Notes: generated by a model not told the origin, from the sequence alone. Positions 18,244 to 28,878 are shown, numbered from the stretch's first letter. The stretch: 64,000 nt of DNA from Chrysoperla carnea (GCF_905475395.1 NC_058337.1:138639172-138703171); one strand, 5' to 3'. Translations and numbers: made by a program.

Positions 18244-19347
18244 GGCTTTGTTGCATAAATAAGATTTGTAGATAAAGAGTGGTGATAATCTGGTAAGATG
18301 TCCTGAATTAAAAATAATCCAGATTATATGAGATCTCGGAAGAAAGCCCCTTTTAGTAAATCACGCAACTATTCTAAATATAAAATAACGCATTGGTCAG
18401 AATATAATAATTTTTTACGCAATAGGGGTCACATAGATTTTATGATTGCCAGTGATTTGGCGATTGGCTGGTATGCTAATTACAGAGAGGAAATGAAACG
18501 AGGAAGACCTAGACGCTATAGTGATCACGCTATATTACAGTGTTTAAAGATCAGATACTTATTCGGTCTTAAGTTACGCCAAACCCAAGGCTTTATAAAC
18601 TGGCGCTTTGAAATATCGGGTTTATCTATTAGATGTCCAGATTATACAACATTAAGTAAGCGTATGAAGTCATTAGATCTTAGGTATTTACATGGAAATC
18701 AAGATAAAGAATTTAGTTGTATTTCAATGGATAGTACAGGGATACAAGCCTACACAGGGAACGAATGGCTAGAAAATAAGCATGGTAAGCAATATAAGCG
18801 TCGCATATGGAAAAAGCTACATATCGTTATAGAAGATCAAGGTATGATACTTGCCAATAGCACCACAGAGCCTACTATAGATGATAGATCACAGATTGGA
18901 CTACTAACAGCTAATGTCAGAGCCAAGGATTTTCTGGGAGACCGAGGGTATGACGGTGAATCTACATATCAATTGTTGAGAAAGAAGAAGATAAAACCAG
19001 TTATTAGACCCCCAAACTCTTCAGTAAAAGTTCAATCGCTTAGGGATAAAACTGAGAGAGATGAAGCTGTTATATATCAACAAAACAAAGGATACCAAGC
19101 ATGGAGGGTAAAGAATAATTATGGTAGAAGGGAGCGTGTAGAGAACACGTTCTTTCGATTTAAAACTTCTTTTGGTAGTAAGTTTCTATCAAGACTTGAT
19201 CAAAATATGACAAAAGAAATGTCTATTAAATGCCACTTATTAAACAAAATGTTTGAAATTGGTAAACCTATCTCTGTGCCTGTTGGCTAGGCTAGCATTG
19301 CGGGGTTAGGGGCAGTATATTCAAAAGCTTATTTATGCAACAAAGCC
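18244..19347 (+). mobile_element. IS5-family element, copy E, full length
   Basis: 1104 bp with complete inverted tips GGCTTTGTTGCATAAATAAG. It lies inside an older copy (D) of the same IS in the opposite orientation. Confidence 0.9.
18328..19290 (+). CDS. IS5-family DDE transposase, probably intact
   Basis: 320 residues with the full catalytic set: Asp in SCISMDSTGIQ, Asp in FLGDRGYDGES, Glu in RRERVENTFFRF. It is almost identical to the protein at 4041-5003 and is the better candidate for an active enzyme. Basic N-terminus (MRSRKKAPFSKSRNYSKY) for DNA binding. Confidence 0.88.
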   Translation: MRSRKKAPFSKSRNYSKYKITHWSEYNNFLRNRGHIDFMIASDLAIGWYANYREEMKRGRPRRYSDHAILQCLKIRYLFGLKLRQTQGFINWRFEISGLSIRCPDYTTLSKRMKSLDLRYLHGNQDKEFSCISMDSTGIQAYTGNEWLENKHGKQYKRRIWKKLHIVIEDQGMILANSTTEPTIDDRSQIGLLTANVRAKDFLGDRGYDGESTYQLLRKKKIKPVIRPPNSSVKVQSLRDKTERDEAVIYQQNKGYQAWRVKNNYGRRERVENTFFRFKTSFGSKFLSRLDQNMTKEMSIKCHLLNKMFEIGKPISVPVG

Positions 19348-19842
19348 CTGTACTATCCATTGAAATACAACTAAATTATTTATCTTGATTTCCATGCAAA
19401 TACCTAAGATCTAATGACTTCATACGCTTACTTAATGTTGTATAGTCTGGACATCTAATAGATAAACCCGATATTTCAAAGCGCCAGTTTATAAAGCCTT
19501 GGGTTTGGCGTAACTTAAGACTGAATAAGCATCTGATCTTCAAACACTGTAATATAGCGTGATCACTATAGCGTCTAGGTCTTCCTCGTTTCATTTCCTC
19601 TCTGTAATCAGCATACCAGCCAATCGCCAAATCACTGGCAATCATAAAATCTATGCGACCCCTATTGCGTAAAAAATTATTATATTCTGACCAATGCGTT
19701 ATTTTATATTTAGAATACTTGCGTGATTTACCAAAAGGGGCTTTCTTCCGAGATCTCATATAATCTGGATTATTTTTAATTCAGGACATCTTACCAGATT
19801 ATCACCACTCTTTCTCTACAAATCTTATTTATGCAACAAAGC
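19348..19842 (-). mobile_element. IS5-family fragment D, right piece
   Basis: Carries the transposase N-terminal 127 codons (ATG at 19759) and the 5' inverted tip, ending at CAAAGC. It is truncated at the copy E boundary. Confidence 0.85.
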
Positions 19843-19886
19843 TCTCAAGTGTCAGGCACTAGCACAGAGGAGTCGTTTAATCTAGA

Positions 19887-20118
19887 TAACGCGAGTTTTG
19901 TATTAAAATGCCTAAATTATAGTTAGTTTATTTGCTACAATCCTTATTCTTTTAAGCTTTTTAAGCGATTTAATCAGTTTTGCACTTCAATATTGGACAT
20001 AAAAAATGCAATTTATGCATTTTTATCTAATTTTATAACAAAAACAGTATTATCAATATCCCCGTAACCCAATGTTTATCTGCTATACAGCGACTTTGTG
20101 AATACGAAACTCGCGTTA
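19887..20118. repeat. Second MITE-like element, about 232 bp
   Basis: TAACGCGAGTTTTGTATT at the left and the inverted AATACGAAACTCGCGTTA at the right (one mismatch), with an AT-rich non-coding interior. It is unrelated to the 206-350 element. The gene-free stretch 19843-20270 holds only this. Confidence 0.6.
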
Positions 20119-20270
20119 GATAATAAGATTTGCTACAAGAGCCGTAGAGAAGAATTAAATAGAAGAGTTAAAAGCATCATAGAGCAAAAGAAGCAAATAG
20201 TAAGCACAAGAAACTAGAACAAAAAATTAAGTAAAGATATAGATGAAAGTAGTAGGCTATACTACTTTAG

Positions 20271-21100
20271 TTAGGATTTAGATTTAAGAAGGTTGTTGAG
20301 CTCAGAGATAGAGAGCCCTGTAACTTTAGAGATGAAAGGAATATCAGAGCCAGCATTATACATATTTTTAGCTACTTCTATAGTTTTTTCGTGCTTTCCT
20401 TCATTTCTACCAATCTGCACGCCTCTAGCTTCTCCAATCTGCATGCCTTTTTCTACACCTTGTTGTTCCCAATGATGAGCAAGACTAGTCATAAGTTTTT
20501 CTCCTTGCTGGTTATTAAGACGATATTTTAATATTTTTTCTAATTCTATTTTATCAGATTGTTCCATTTTAATCAATGTATAGGTTAATATCAGCTCTAG
20601 GTAATCAATACCAATATTGAATTTAGCAAATTCAGGTAATAGATCAGCTACCTCATACCATCTTTTAAGTAAGTCTCTTTCATGAATATGCTTCATGAAG
20701 AATTGTAAAACTCCTGCCCAAGTTTTTTTCTTGAGCTCTTCGTCAGGAATGTCATGAACATTAATAAGTTGGTGGTCCTTATTCCAAATATCTTGCACTA
20801 ATTGTTTATTTTTAAGTCCCAAAAGTTTCTAGGGGCATTATAGTCTTTTACTCCATTGTAGAACACTAGTGGGTATACAAAAGGTAAATGTTTACAATTC
20901 GGGTTTAAAGTTAAATGTCTTCCTATAATATCCATCATATATTTAAAGTGTTTAAAAGCCATGAAGTGATCAGGAGTACTTTGATGTTCTAAAAGAATCC
21001 ATAGATAACCAGTTTCGTCATTAAACTTAGCTGAAAATAGAATATCAGATATGGAGTTTTGAAGATTGGGCTCAACAAAGCTTTTTTTTTCCATTTTAAG
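20271..21100 (-). pseudogene. Rpn-family nuclease gene, frameshifted and 5'-truncated
   Basis: Two overlapping frames. 21094-20798 encodes the catalytic region (SISDILFSAKF with the Asp, YLWILLEHQSTPDH with the Glu/Gln, then FVYPLVFYNG and NAPRNFWDL). 20822-20271 encodes the C-terminal part with GMQIGEARGVQIGRNEGKH repeats. The shift lies near 20815. The first 60 or so residues are missing where an IS630 fragment begins. It is a diverged relative of the other Rpn copies here. Confidence 0.75.
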
Positions 21101-21107
21101 AGTATGG

Positions 21108-21516
21108 ATGGAGTATTATAGGACAAAGATGTTATGGAGCAAAGGTATATCAACATAAATTGAGAATAAGTATGATAGCTGGTCTTTGTAATGGCAATCT
21201 TATTGCTCCTATGATATTTGAAGGTAATTGTAATACAGAGGTCTTTAAAACTTATATAAGGGATGTATAAATTACAGAATTACAACCTGGGCAAACCGTC
21301 ATTATGGATAACATTAATTTTCATAAAAATTCTAAAGTTAAGGAGTTAATCGAATCCGTTGGTTGTAGCATACTGTTTTTACCAACTTACTCGCCTGATT
21401 TGAATCCTATAGAGCATTACTGGTTTAAGATAAAAAATGAAATTAGGAAAGTTGTAGGAGATTTTAAAACATTCTATGATGCTGTTTTTAATACTATTAA
21501 ATTGTCAGTACCTTAA
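21108..21516 (+). pseudogene. IS630-family transposase, C-terminal fragment
   Basis: Encodes YGAKVYQHKLRISMIAGL, VIMDNINFHKNSKVKELI (second Asp) and LFLPTYSPDLNPIEHYW (Glu), the Tc1/mariner-like end of IS630 enzymes, with a stop in between near 21268. It is a different subgroup from the copy at 22912. Confidence 0.8.
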
Positions 21517-21524
21517 TGATTCTT

Positions 21525-21672
21525 GCTATACTGAAGAAGAAGCACATCTTGCTTTGGAAAGTTTTGAAGCAAAATGGAATAAACAATATCCTCAAATTGC
21601 TAAGTCCTGGTATGCCAATTGGGATAATTTAATAATTTTCTTAGGCTATCCTGAAGCAATAAGGAAAATAAT
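21525..21672 (+). mobile_element. IS256-family internal fragment
   Basis: Encodes TEEEAHLALESFEAKWNKQY to EAIRKIIY, nearly identical to 10560-10730 on the other strand. It is bounded by an IS630 fragment and an IS200 end. Confidence 0.85.
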
Positions 21673-21732
21673 TTATGTAGTTAAGTGGGATAGGGTTAAC
21701 ACCCTCGCCTTTAGGCGAACACTTTAGTATAA
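21673..21732 (+). mobile_element. IS200 left-end fragment (continues at 22741)
   Basis: Matches 44420-44478, including the hairpin TCGCCTTTAGGCGA. Its next bases (TCTATCTAAT) are at 22741-22750, on the far side of the IS982 insertion. Confidence 0.8.
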
Positions 21733-22731
21733 CGTGAGTTTAGGATAAGAGTGTAGCAGTAAAGATAAACAAGGAAGAGTATTTACAAGATAAGAGTGTT
21801 GAGTTACATAGACTTTTAATCAAAGAAAATATGCACTCAACAATGAAAAAATGTATCATAACTCTGTTTTGTATAATAGATAATTATTGTAAAATTTACG
21901 AAGAATGGGAAGAAAAGAAATTAATTCCTTGCTGTAGAAAGCGTAAGAGATTAGGGAATCTAGGCCTTTCAGAACTATTAACTATAGTAGTATATTTTTA
22001 TATATCACCATGCAAAGATTTTAAGAATTATTATTTATATCATTTATCATATAAATATAGAGGTTATTTTAGTCTTCCTAGTTACAGTCGGATAATCCAG
22101 TTGTGGTCAAGATTAGTATTACCTTTAACTATAATGTTACAATTATTTACTGGAGAGGAGACAGGCATATATTTTGTTGATTCAAGCAAATTATCTATAT
22201 GTCATGAAAAACGAACAAATAGTAATAAAGTATTTAGTGGCATTGCTAAAATAGGTATGACTATCCATAACTACGGATGGTTTATGGGATTTAAATTACA
22301 TATTGTAATTAATAATAAAGGGCAGATTATGGCATTTAAAATAACAAAGGGTAATGCTAGTGATTTGTCTGCTGTAGACTCAATTACCATAGGACTATGT
22401 GGTAAATTATTTGGGGATAAGGCTTATATTTCTAAAACATTATCTGCTAAATTATTTAGTCGTGGACTACGGTTATTTACTGGGATTCGCAAGGATATGA
22501 AAAATCATTTATTAGATATAGAGGATAAAATCTTACTGAAAAGTAGATCAATTATTGAATCAGTATTTAATGTACTGAAAAACAGCATGAACCTTGAATA
22601 TTCAAGACATCGCTCCCCTGTTAATTTCTTAGTTCATATACTTTCTTGTGTCAATGCTTTTAATTTAAATAAATCTAGAAAATCTTTAGCGTTTTTAGAT
22701 GATACTCAAACATCCTTATCCTAAACTGGCG
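21733..22731 (+). mobile_element. IS982-family element with 9-bp target duplication
   Basis: 999 bp. Tips CGTGAGTTTAGGATAAG and, inverted, CGCCAGTTTAGGATAAG. Direct repeat TTAGTATAA at 21724-21732 and 22732-22740 inside the IS200 remnant. Confidence 0.9.
21831..22724 (+). CDS. IS982-family transposase, intact
   Basis: 297 residues. DDE residues in IYFVDSSKLSICHEKR, KLFGDKAYISKTL and SRSIIESVFNVLKN. The stretch FSGIAKIGMTIHNYGWFMGF is diagnostic of IS982. It is the only gene of the element and fills it. Complete tips, clean target duplication and an open frame make this one of the least decayed IS copies here. Confidence 0.9.
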   Translation: MHSTMKKCIITLFCIIDNYCKIYEEWEEKKLIPCCRKRKRLGNLGLSELLTIVVYFYISPCKDFKNYYLYHLSYKYRGYFSLPSYSRIIQLWSRLVLPLTIMLQLFTGEETGIYFVDSSKLSICHEKRTNSNKVFSGIAKIGMTIHNYGWFMGFKLHIVINNKGQIMAFKITKGNASDLSAVDSITIGLCGKLFGDKAYISKTLSAKLFSRGLRLFTGIRKDMKNHLLDIEDKILLKSRSIIESVFNVLKNSMNLEYSRHRSPVNFLVHILSCVNAFNLNKSRKSLAFLDDTQTSLS

Positions 22732-22740
22732 TTAGTATAA

Positions 22741-22911
22741 TCTATCTAATGGGAGCGTTGATAGATAAGAAATTAAGTAGAGAATTATAAGAAAGATATT
22801 TTTTAGAAGCAATTGAGTTTAAATTTAAGATAAATTTTGGTCAGTATACCTCTAGTAAATGAATAATTGCTTAGAGTAAGATAATATGCTAATCAAGTAA
22901 CTATGGAATAA
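22741..22911. other. Short spacer between IS982 and IS630
   Basis: Ten bases of IS200 remnant, then AT-rich sequence with no supported gene; it probably includes the left end of the IS630 element. Confidence 0.4.
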
Positions 22912-23885
22912 AAAAAACTAGCAGTAATAGAAAGACAAGAATTAAAAGCCCATCATAAGAAGGAGAGAGATAGTAGGATTAGAGACCGGATCAAAGCTGT
23001 TCTTATGTATGATAATGGCTATAGTATTGCTGAGATATCAACAGTGTTATTACTGAGTGATGAGGGGATAAGAAAACATTTAATAGATTATCATAAAGAT
23101 AAGAAGCTTAAGCCTGAAAATGGTGGTAGTTACAGCAAGCTTACTGTAGTTCAGGAAGCAGAGTTAATAGTTCATTTAGAAGATAATAATTATGTTTATG
23201 CTAGAGATATAGGTTTGTACATAGAACGTCAATATGGAGTAATCTATACAGTAGCTGGGGTAATCAAGCTGTTACACAGATTAGGTTTTAGTTATAAAAA
23301 ACCTAAGTTAATTCCTGGGAAAATAGATTTAGCCAAGCAGGAGGAATTTAAGCTGCAATATAGTTTATTAAAGAATAATTTAGCTAAGGATGAGTCTATT
23401 TACTTTATGGATAGTGTTCATCCTCATTATCAGACTAGAGCTAGATTTGGTTGGATTAGGAAGAATACAGTTAAAACGTTACCAAGCTTTAGTGAATTGG
23501 AACGTAGGCATATTATAGGTGCAATTGATATAAAAAATCTAAATTTAGTAACAACTGATAATCCTAAAGTTAATGGTGATTACATCATTGAATTTTTAAA
23601 GAAATTGGAAGAAAATAACCAAGAGAAAAGCAAAATTTACTTGATATGTGATAATGCAGGATATCATAGGTCAAAAAAGGTAAAAGAATATTTACAAAAC
23701 AGTAAAATAGAACTATTATTTTTGCCACCATATAGTCCTAATCTTAATCCAATTGAACGACTGTGGAAATTATATTTTAATTGTATTCTGTTGTCAGTAA
23801 CAATAAATTTTATTCAAATTTTGAGGCATTTACTGAATCTATAAGAGCATTTTTTGAAAATATTGAAAAATATAGAAATAGAATA
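22912..23885 (+). pseudogene. IS630-family transposase, missing start and frameshifted end
   Basis: The frame reads from about 22912 without an ATG (KKLAVIERQELKAHHKK), has its first Met at 23005, and stays open to 23844. HTH domain NGYSIAEISTVLLLSDEGIR; Asp in IYFMDSVHPHYQ; Asp in YLICDNAGYHRS; Glu in NLNPIERLWKLY. Past that point the conserved tail (TESIRAFFENIEKYRNR) is in another frame, so a frameshift lies near 23785-23810. Confidence 0.85.
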
Positions 23886-24005
23886 TAGAAATAGAATTGG
23901 TCCTAATCACTTTACCAACTCTTCATGTTAAAGAAGTATATATAAAAAATTAGTAGAAATTAGAGTAGATTTTGTTCCTATCTACAGGAGTTTTCGAATA
24001 TTATA

Positions 24006-24958
24006 TTAGCTAGCCGTTAAAACGGTTAATCGTTTTAAATTAAAACATATAGCATTCATAAATTCAGAGAATTGATTTTGTGCAATACCAATATATCTGA
24101 CACGTTTATTATCTTGTGAGAATACTCTTTCAAAAGGTGCTCTAATTTTCGTATAATATTTATCAAGATCAAAATTCTTATCTTTCATTTTATTTTTCTT
24201 TACAGCACAAAGATGCACTCCTTTCCTAGTTGCTGCATCTTTGGCAGGCTTTGTACAATATGCTTTATCTACATATGTAGCACCGGAGCGGGGTATAACA
24301 TGTTTAAAACCTTTGCTATCAGTAACATTTGCAGGGGTAACTGCAACCTTATTAATCATCCCTGATTGGATATCAATGCTAACATGTTGTTTATAACCAT
24401 ACCAAAACTTACTACCTCCTTTACAACCAATTTTAGCTTGTTTACATTCGCAACTTTAGCCAAAGTCTCATTATTTAGCCTGTCATATTTTTGTTTCCTC
24501 AATTCATTACGTTCTTCCCAAAGGCTAGCTTTTGAGATTAAATGAGAGGCATCTACAAATGTAAATACTTCACTCATATAACCTTGGAATGGTAATTGCT
24601 CTCTGAGTTTTGCAAATATTTTGGATAGTAAGTTAGTGCCTATTTTTTTACGTATTTTACTAAACACACTATAATCTGGCGTCTTCTCTGTAAGAGCAAA
24701 ATCACAAAACCATTTACCAGCATTACTATCAGCTAAATAACGTTCTAATTCCCGGTCAGATAAGTCTTACATCAATTGTAAAAGTAAACATTTAAATAAC
24801 CGCAATATCCCGTAACCTTTATAATTAGCCTCAGATTCTATCGCTAATAACTCTCTTTCAACTGTTTTAAACTTAAATAAACTTTTAAATTTACGATATT
24901 GATGATCGGGGCTAACTAATTCATCTAAACTGACCATTGTTATTTGATGCTCTGACAT
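24006..24958 (-). pseudogene. IS5-type (IS1182-like) transposase gene in three pieces
   Basis: Pieces 24958-24767, 24667-24356 and 24359-24006 are in order on the minus strand. Recognisable parts are MSEHQITMVSLDELVSPDHQ, VFTFVDASHLISKASLWEE (first Asp), NKVAVTPANVTDSKG, ATYVDKAYCTKP (second Asp) and RAPFERVFSQDNKRVRY (Glu). Several frame breaks. A scrap of the same gene is at 5941-6026. Confidence 0.75.
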
Positions 24959-25017
24959 TCCTTACTTATTTATTTTTTATCTCATCATAACCTTCTACTC
25001 GTCTTCTTTCAACAACC

Positions 25018-25517
25018 CCCTAATAGGTTATAGGAGAGGGTATCATAGCCTGTATGATTTAAAGTATCATATAGTGTTTTGTACAAAGTACAGGTATAGA
25101 GTTTTAACTGGGCAAATAGCAAGTAGAGCAAGGGAAGTAATTCAGGAAATATGTGCAGCTAATTACATAGATATAATTAGTGGCAGCATAAGTCCTGATC
25201 ATGTTCATATATTAGTATCAGTTCCACCGAGTATCTCAATATCTAAGGTGTTACAATATATTAAAGGAAAGAGTAGTCGTAAATTGCTACAGGAATTTGA
25301 ACTACTTCGTAAGCGATATTGGGGTCAACATCTTTGGGCTAGAGGGTATTATGTTGTTACAGTTGGTAATGTGAATTCAGAAGCAGTACAGAAGTATATA
25401 GAGCAACAAGAAGAATATCATAAAAAAGATGATTTAAGAATATCAGAGTTTTAGCGTTTACGCTTTTAATCTGCTTTGCAAGCGTAAACCAAACTGCCGG
25501 CTTTAGACGGTAGTAAT
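25018..25517 (+). mobile_element. IS200/IS605-family element, copy 3, 5'-truncated
   Basis: The left end and tnpA start are lost: the sequence joins TAATAGGT directly to TATAGGAGAGGG with 18-20 bases missing. The right end GGTAGTAAT is followed by TGAT, the complement of the ATCA target seen at the other copies. Confidence 0.85.
25035..25454 (+). pseudogene. tnpA: IS200 TnpA lacking its start codon
   Basis: The frame encodes all but the first residues of the 143-residue enzyme, including PDHVHILVSV and AVQKYIEQQEEYH. Apart from the missing ATG it is intact. Confidence 0.8.
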
Positions 25518-25521
25518 TGAT

Positions 25522-26087
25522 TACTTGAATGGTATACGCAGAAAGCTAAATCTACGGGAGTTTCTTATATTGACGCCACATCTTTAGAAGTTTCTCATAG
25601 AAAAAGAATCTCTCGTAATAAAGTATTTGCTGGTATTGCTGCTTTGGGTAAAACAACAAAAAGTTGGTTTTTTGGTCTAAAATTACATTTGCTTATTAAC
25701 GAAAAAGGTTAGATTCAAGGTCTAAAACTAACGCCTGGTACTGTAGATGATAGAGCACCGGTTTCGACAATCACCAAACATATCACGGGATTATTGTTTG
25801 GCGATAAGGGTTATATCAAACAAGAGCTTTTTGATGATCTATACAGTAAAGGACTCAAGTTAGTAACTGGCATAAAGAAGAAAATGAAGAATAAACTTAT
25901 GCCATTATTTGAAAAAATATTATTACGCAAACGCTCAATTATCGCAACAGTATTTAGTCTGCTGAAGGGTTCTTTCGAGATCGAACATACAAGACATAAA
26001 TCAATTTGGACTGCCTTCGTACATATCTTATCCGCCCTAATTGCATACTGTATGAAAACTAATAAACCTGCTATATCTCAAAATTAG
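25522..26087 (+). pseudogene. IS982-family transposase remnant (second type)
   Basis: Encodes STGVSYIDATSLEVSHRKR, NKVFAGIAALG, SWFFGLKLHLLINEKG, then an in-frame TAG at about 25711, then LLFGDKGYIKQELF and RKRSIIATVFSLLKG to KTNKPAISQN. The first quarter is replaced by the IS200 copy. A third copy of this element begins at the right edge of the window (63839). Confidence 0.8.
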
Positions 26088-26094
26088 CTAATCT

Positions 26095-26343
26095 AGAATT
26101 CAGGTTACTAATGCTATTGAAGGCACTAACCGTCAAATTCGTAAAATTATTAAAAATAAAGGAGTGTTTGCAGATGATAAATCGATTCAGAAAATAATCT
26201 TTTTGGCATTGACAAATGCATCTAAAAAATGGACAATGCCTATTAAGAATTGGACCATGGCTTTAAACCAATTTGCAATCCTTTGTGATACTAATTTACA
26301 AAATTGGGCAAATGGAGAAATCGTACTTACACAAAATATCTGA
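26095..26343 (+). pseudogene. IS256-family transposase, C-terminal remnant (second type)
   Basis: Encodes [20 protein letters not shown] to [14 protein letters not shown] and ends at TGA 26341. It corresponds to the VESVNSQLRKVTKNK region of the other IS256 type but is clearly diverged. Confidence 0.7.
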
Positions 26344-26502
26344 CAGACCCGAGGTTTTAGTTGTTATATTGATAAAAAATGTAATTTTCAGTTAAGAAGT
26401 AATATTTTTTATATTTTTTGGCTGATATTTTGTGGTAAAATTTGCTTTTAAATAAATAATAATTTATATTTACGTATGTAATCAGAAATAAAAAAATAAA
26501 AT

Positions 26503-27336
26503 ATGAATAATTCTCATCCTACTACTAAGTCACATTTATTTCATATAGTTGATCCAAGCCCTTGGCCTATTTTAACTTCATTTGCTTTACTTATTTTAGT
26601 TGCGGGTGGCGTTTCATTTATGCATAGCTATAAATTTAACCATTACATACTAGCTTTTGGAGTTATTTCAGTAGCTTATTGCTTATATTCTTGGTGGAGA
26701 GATATAATAAAAGAGGGAATAACAGATCATAGTCATACCGAGCCTGTTAGACATGGTCTAAGAATTGGGATGGCTTTATTTATTTTAACTGAAATAATGT
26801 TTTTTGGAGTATTTTTTGCATCTTTCTTTAAATCAAGTTTATCACCTGTTGGTCTTTTAGATGGTGTATGGGTAATAAAACAAGGCCTATGGCCGCCACC
26901 TAACATTAAAGTTTTTGATCCATTTGATATTCCTTTTATTAATACTTTAATATAACTTTTATCTGGTACTACTGTTACTTGGGCTCATTATGCCTTAGAA
27001 GAACGTAATCAAAAAGATTGTGTAACGGCTCTTGGTCTTACTATAATTCTTGGAATATTCTTCACTTGTATGCAAGCATATGAATATTACCATGCTGCTT
27101 TTAAATTTACTGATGGTATATATCCGTCTAATTTTTATTTAGCAACTGGCTTTCATGGTGCACATGTAATTATAGGTACTATATTTTTAATAGTATGCTA
27201 TTTCAGGGCGAGAAGAGGTGACTTTGCTATTAAAAATAATGGGCATTTAGGATTTGAATTTGCAGCATGGTATTGGCATTTTGTTGATATAGTATGGTTA
27301 TTTTTATTTACTTTTGTATATATATTTGGTAGTTAG
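26503..27336 (+). pseudogene. coxC: Cytochrome c oxidase subunit III, one in-frame stop
   Basis: Subunit III of the aa3-type terminal oxidase, an inner-membrane protein of seven helices. The frame from ATG 26503 runs 278 codons, the family length, but has a TAA at 26953-26955 in place of a Leu codon before [15 protein letters not shown]. Conserved features: DPSPWPILTSFALL, the LTEIMFFGVFFASFF helix, [33 protein letters not shown] and the C-terminal [14 protein letters not shown] single nonsense change in a core respiratory gene is hard to reconcile with a living Rickettsia. Confidence 0.92.
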
Positions 27337-27508
27337 TCATAGACTATAGACCATAATATGTGATTATAATGTTACTTAAAACAAGTATTTTTGCAATATT
27401 TTGGTATATTAATCTAAATTACATATATTTATAGGTTGATTTATATGTAAATAGAATATACATTAATCTTTAAATTAACTAATCATAATTGAGGTAAAAA
27501 ATAAGAAT

Positions 27509-27871
27509 TTGCGTAAATTAAATGAAGACTTAATTGATTACAACATGTCGCTACGTCTATTATTTATGCTACTTGGTTTAGCTATTATAACAATGTCCAT
27601 GGATAGTTTAGCTACAGGTAGCGTTGGTGATCCAGTAGGAGCGGCATTATGTAATGTAATTTTAATATTTAGAGGTAATACAGCAAGAGGTATTGCCGTT
27701 GTTGGTATAATCGTGCTAGGTATTCAAACACTTAGAGGAAAACTACAATGGGAAGTAGCTTTAGTTATAGTTGCGGCAATTATAATATTATTTAAAGCTC
27801 CAGACATTGTATCTATGGTATCAGGTAGTACTGGTAATGCTAATTGTGGTACCACCAGCGTTACTTCGTAA
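27509..27871 (+). CDS. VirB2/TrbC-like pilin of the type IV secretion system
   Basis: 120 residues from a TTG at 27509 (no closer ATG; ATG 27545 is an alternative). Two long hydrophobic segments, LRLLFMLLGLAIITMSM and VALVIVAAIIILFKA, flank a short loop with RGNTARGIAVVGIIVLGI, as in VirB2 major pilin subunits of the rickettsial rvh system. It ends in a Ser/Gly/Asn-rich tail. Followed by a strong terminator. Confidence 0.7.
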   Translation: MRKLNEDLIDYNMSLRLLFMLLGLAIITMSMDSLATGSVGDPVGAALCNVILIFRGNTARGIAVVGIIVLGIQTLRGKLQWEVALVIVAAIIILFKAPDIVSMVSGSTGNANCGTTSVTS

Positions 27872-27897
27872 TTGTTAACATTTAAGTTCTAAAGATA

Positions 27898-27941
27898 AAG
27901 TACTCATAAGATTTGCTCTTATGGGTACTTTTTCTTTTTTT
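27898..27941 (+). terminator. Rho-independent terminator after the VirB2-like gene
   Basis: AAGTACTCATAAGA pairs with TCTTATGGGTACTT (one G-T pair) around a short loop, followed by TTTCTTTTTTT. Confidence 0.85.
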
Positions 27942-28110
27942 AAGATTTAAAAGCTCAAACATTATAAATTCTAGTTTCTATTAAAATAATAAAAACCCTT
28001 ATCAAAAACACACAAAACCTAGCAAAAATATATAAGTTTACAAAATTTTGAAATTGAATTCTTGAAATCCTTTAAACCTATATGTATATTTAGGTATTAA
28101 CTGAATTTAA

Positions 28111-28878
28111 GTTCTTATTAAATTAGCAAAAATATTAAGTGCCCTTTAATGCCTAGGGCTAATTCTAAACGGATGTAAAAGCAAAAAAAGTAACGATGAT
28201 TTAGTTACTCCTATTTCTACTCTTTATAATGAGGGTGTTACTCTGCTTGAGAAAAAGAAGTACAAAAATGCTGCTGAAGAATTTGGAAAAATATTTTATC
28301 AGCATCCGGGTAATGAATTTACGCCGCAAGCAGAGTTGATGCAGGCATACTCATTATTCCTTGCTGCTCAATATGAAGAGGCAGTTGATGTACTCGATAT
28401 TTTCATTAATCTACATCCTGCAAATGTTGATATTGCTTATGCATATTACCTTAAAGCTCTTTCATATTATATGCTAATTTCTGATGTGAATCATGATCAA
28501 TCTAGAACTTTCTTGGCTAAAGATAGTTTTGAAGATCTAATTACAAAATTCCCAAATACTAAATATGCTATTGATTCATGTTTAAAAATTGATTTAGTAA
28601 ATGATCATTTAGCTGGTAAAGAGTTAACAATTGGTAGATTCTATTTAAAGAAAAAGAATCCAATGGCAGCAAGTAATCGATTTGAAGAAGTAGTCGAAAA
28701 TTATCAAACTACCTCTCATTGCGTAGAAGCTTTATATCGTTTGACAGAAAGCTATATGATGCTTGGATTACCGGATGAGGCAATGAAATATGCTTCGGTT
28801 CTTGGTCATAACTATCCAGATAGTAAATGGTATAGCTATGCTTATAAATTAATTAAAGGATACAATATTGGTAAATAA
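28111..28878 (+). pseudogene. bamD: Outer-membrane assembly lipoprotein BamD, in-frame stop in the signal peptide
   Basis: BamD is the essential TPR lipoprotein of the BAM complex that inserts beta-barrels in the outer membrane. The frame shows a signal-peptide core and lipobox-like LGLILNGC before KSKK, then TPR repeats (LYNEGVTLLEKKKYKNAAEE, SYYMLISDVNHDQSRTFLAK, EALYRLTESYMMLGLPDEA). A TAA at 28147-28149 splits the signal peptide and no ATG is seen upstream in frame. The first Met after it is at 28336. A normal start is therefore absent. Confidence 0.85.

Noticed and set aside
26503-27336. Recoding or an alternative genetic code to explain in-frame TAA/TAG/TGA
   Set aside because: All three stop codons appear in different genes at different amino-acid positions, alongside frameshifts and deletions. 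No consistent reassignment fits.
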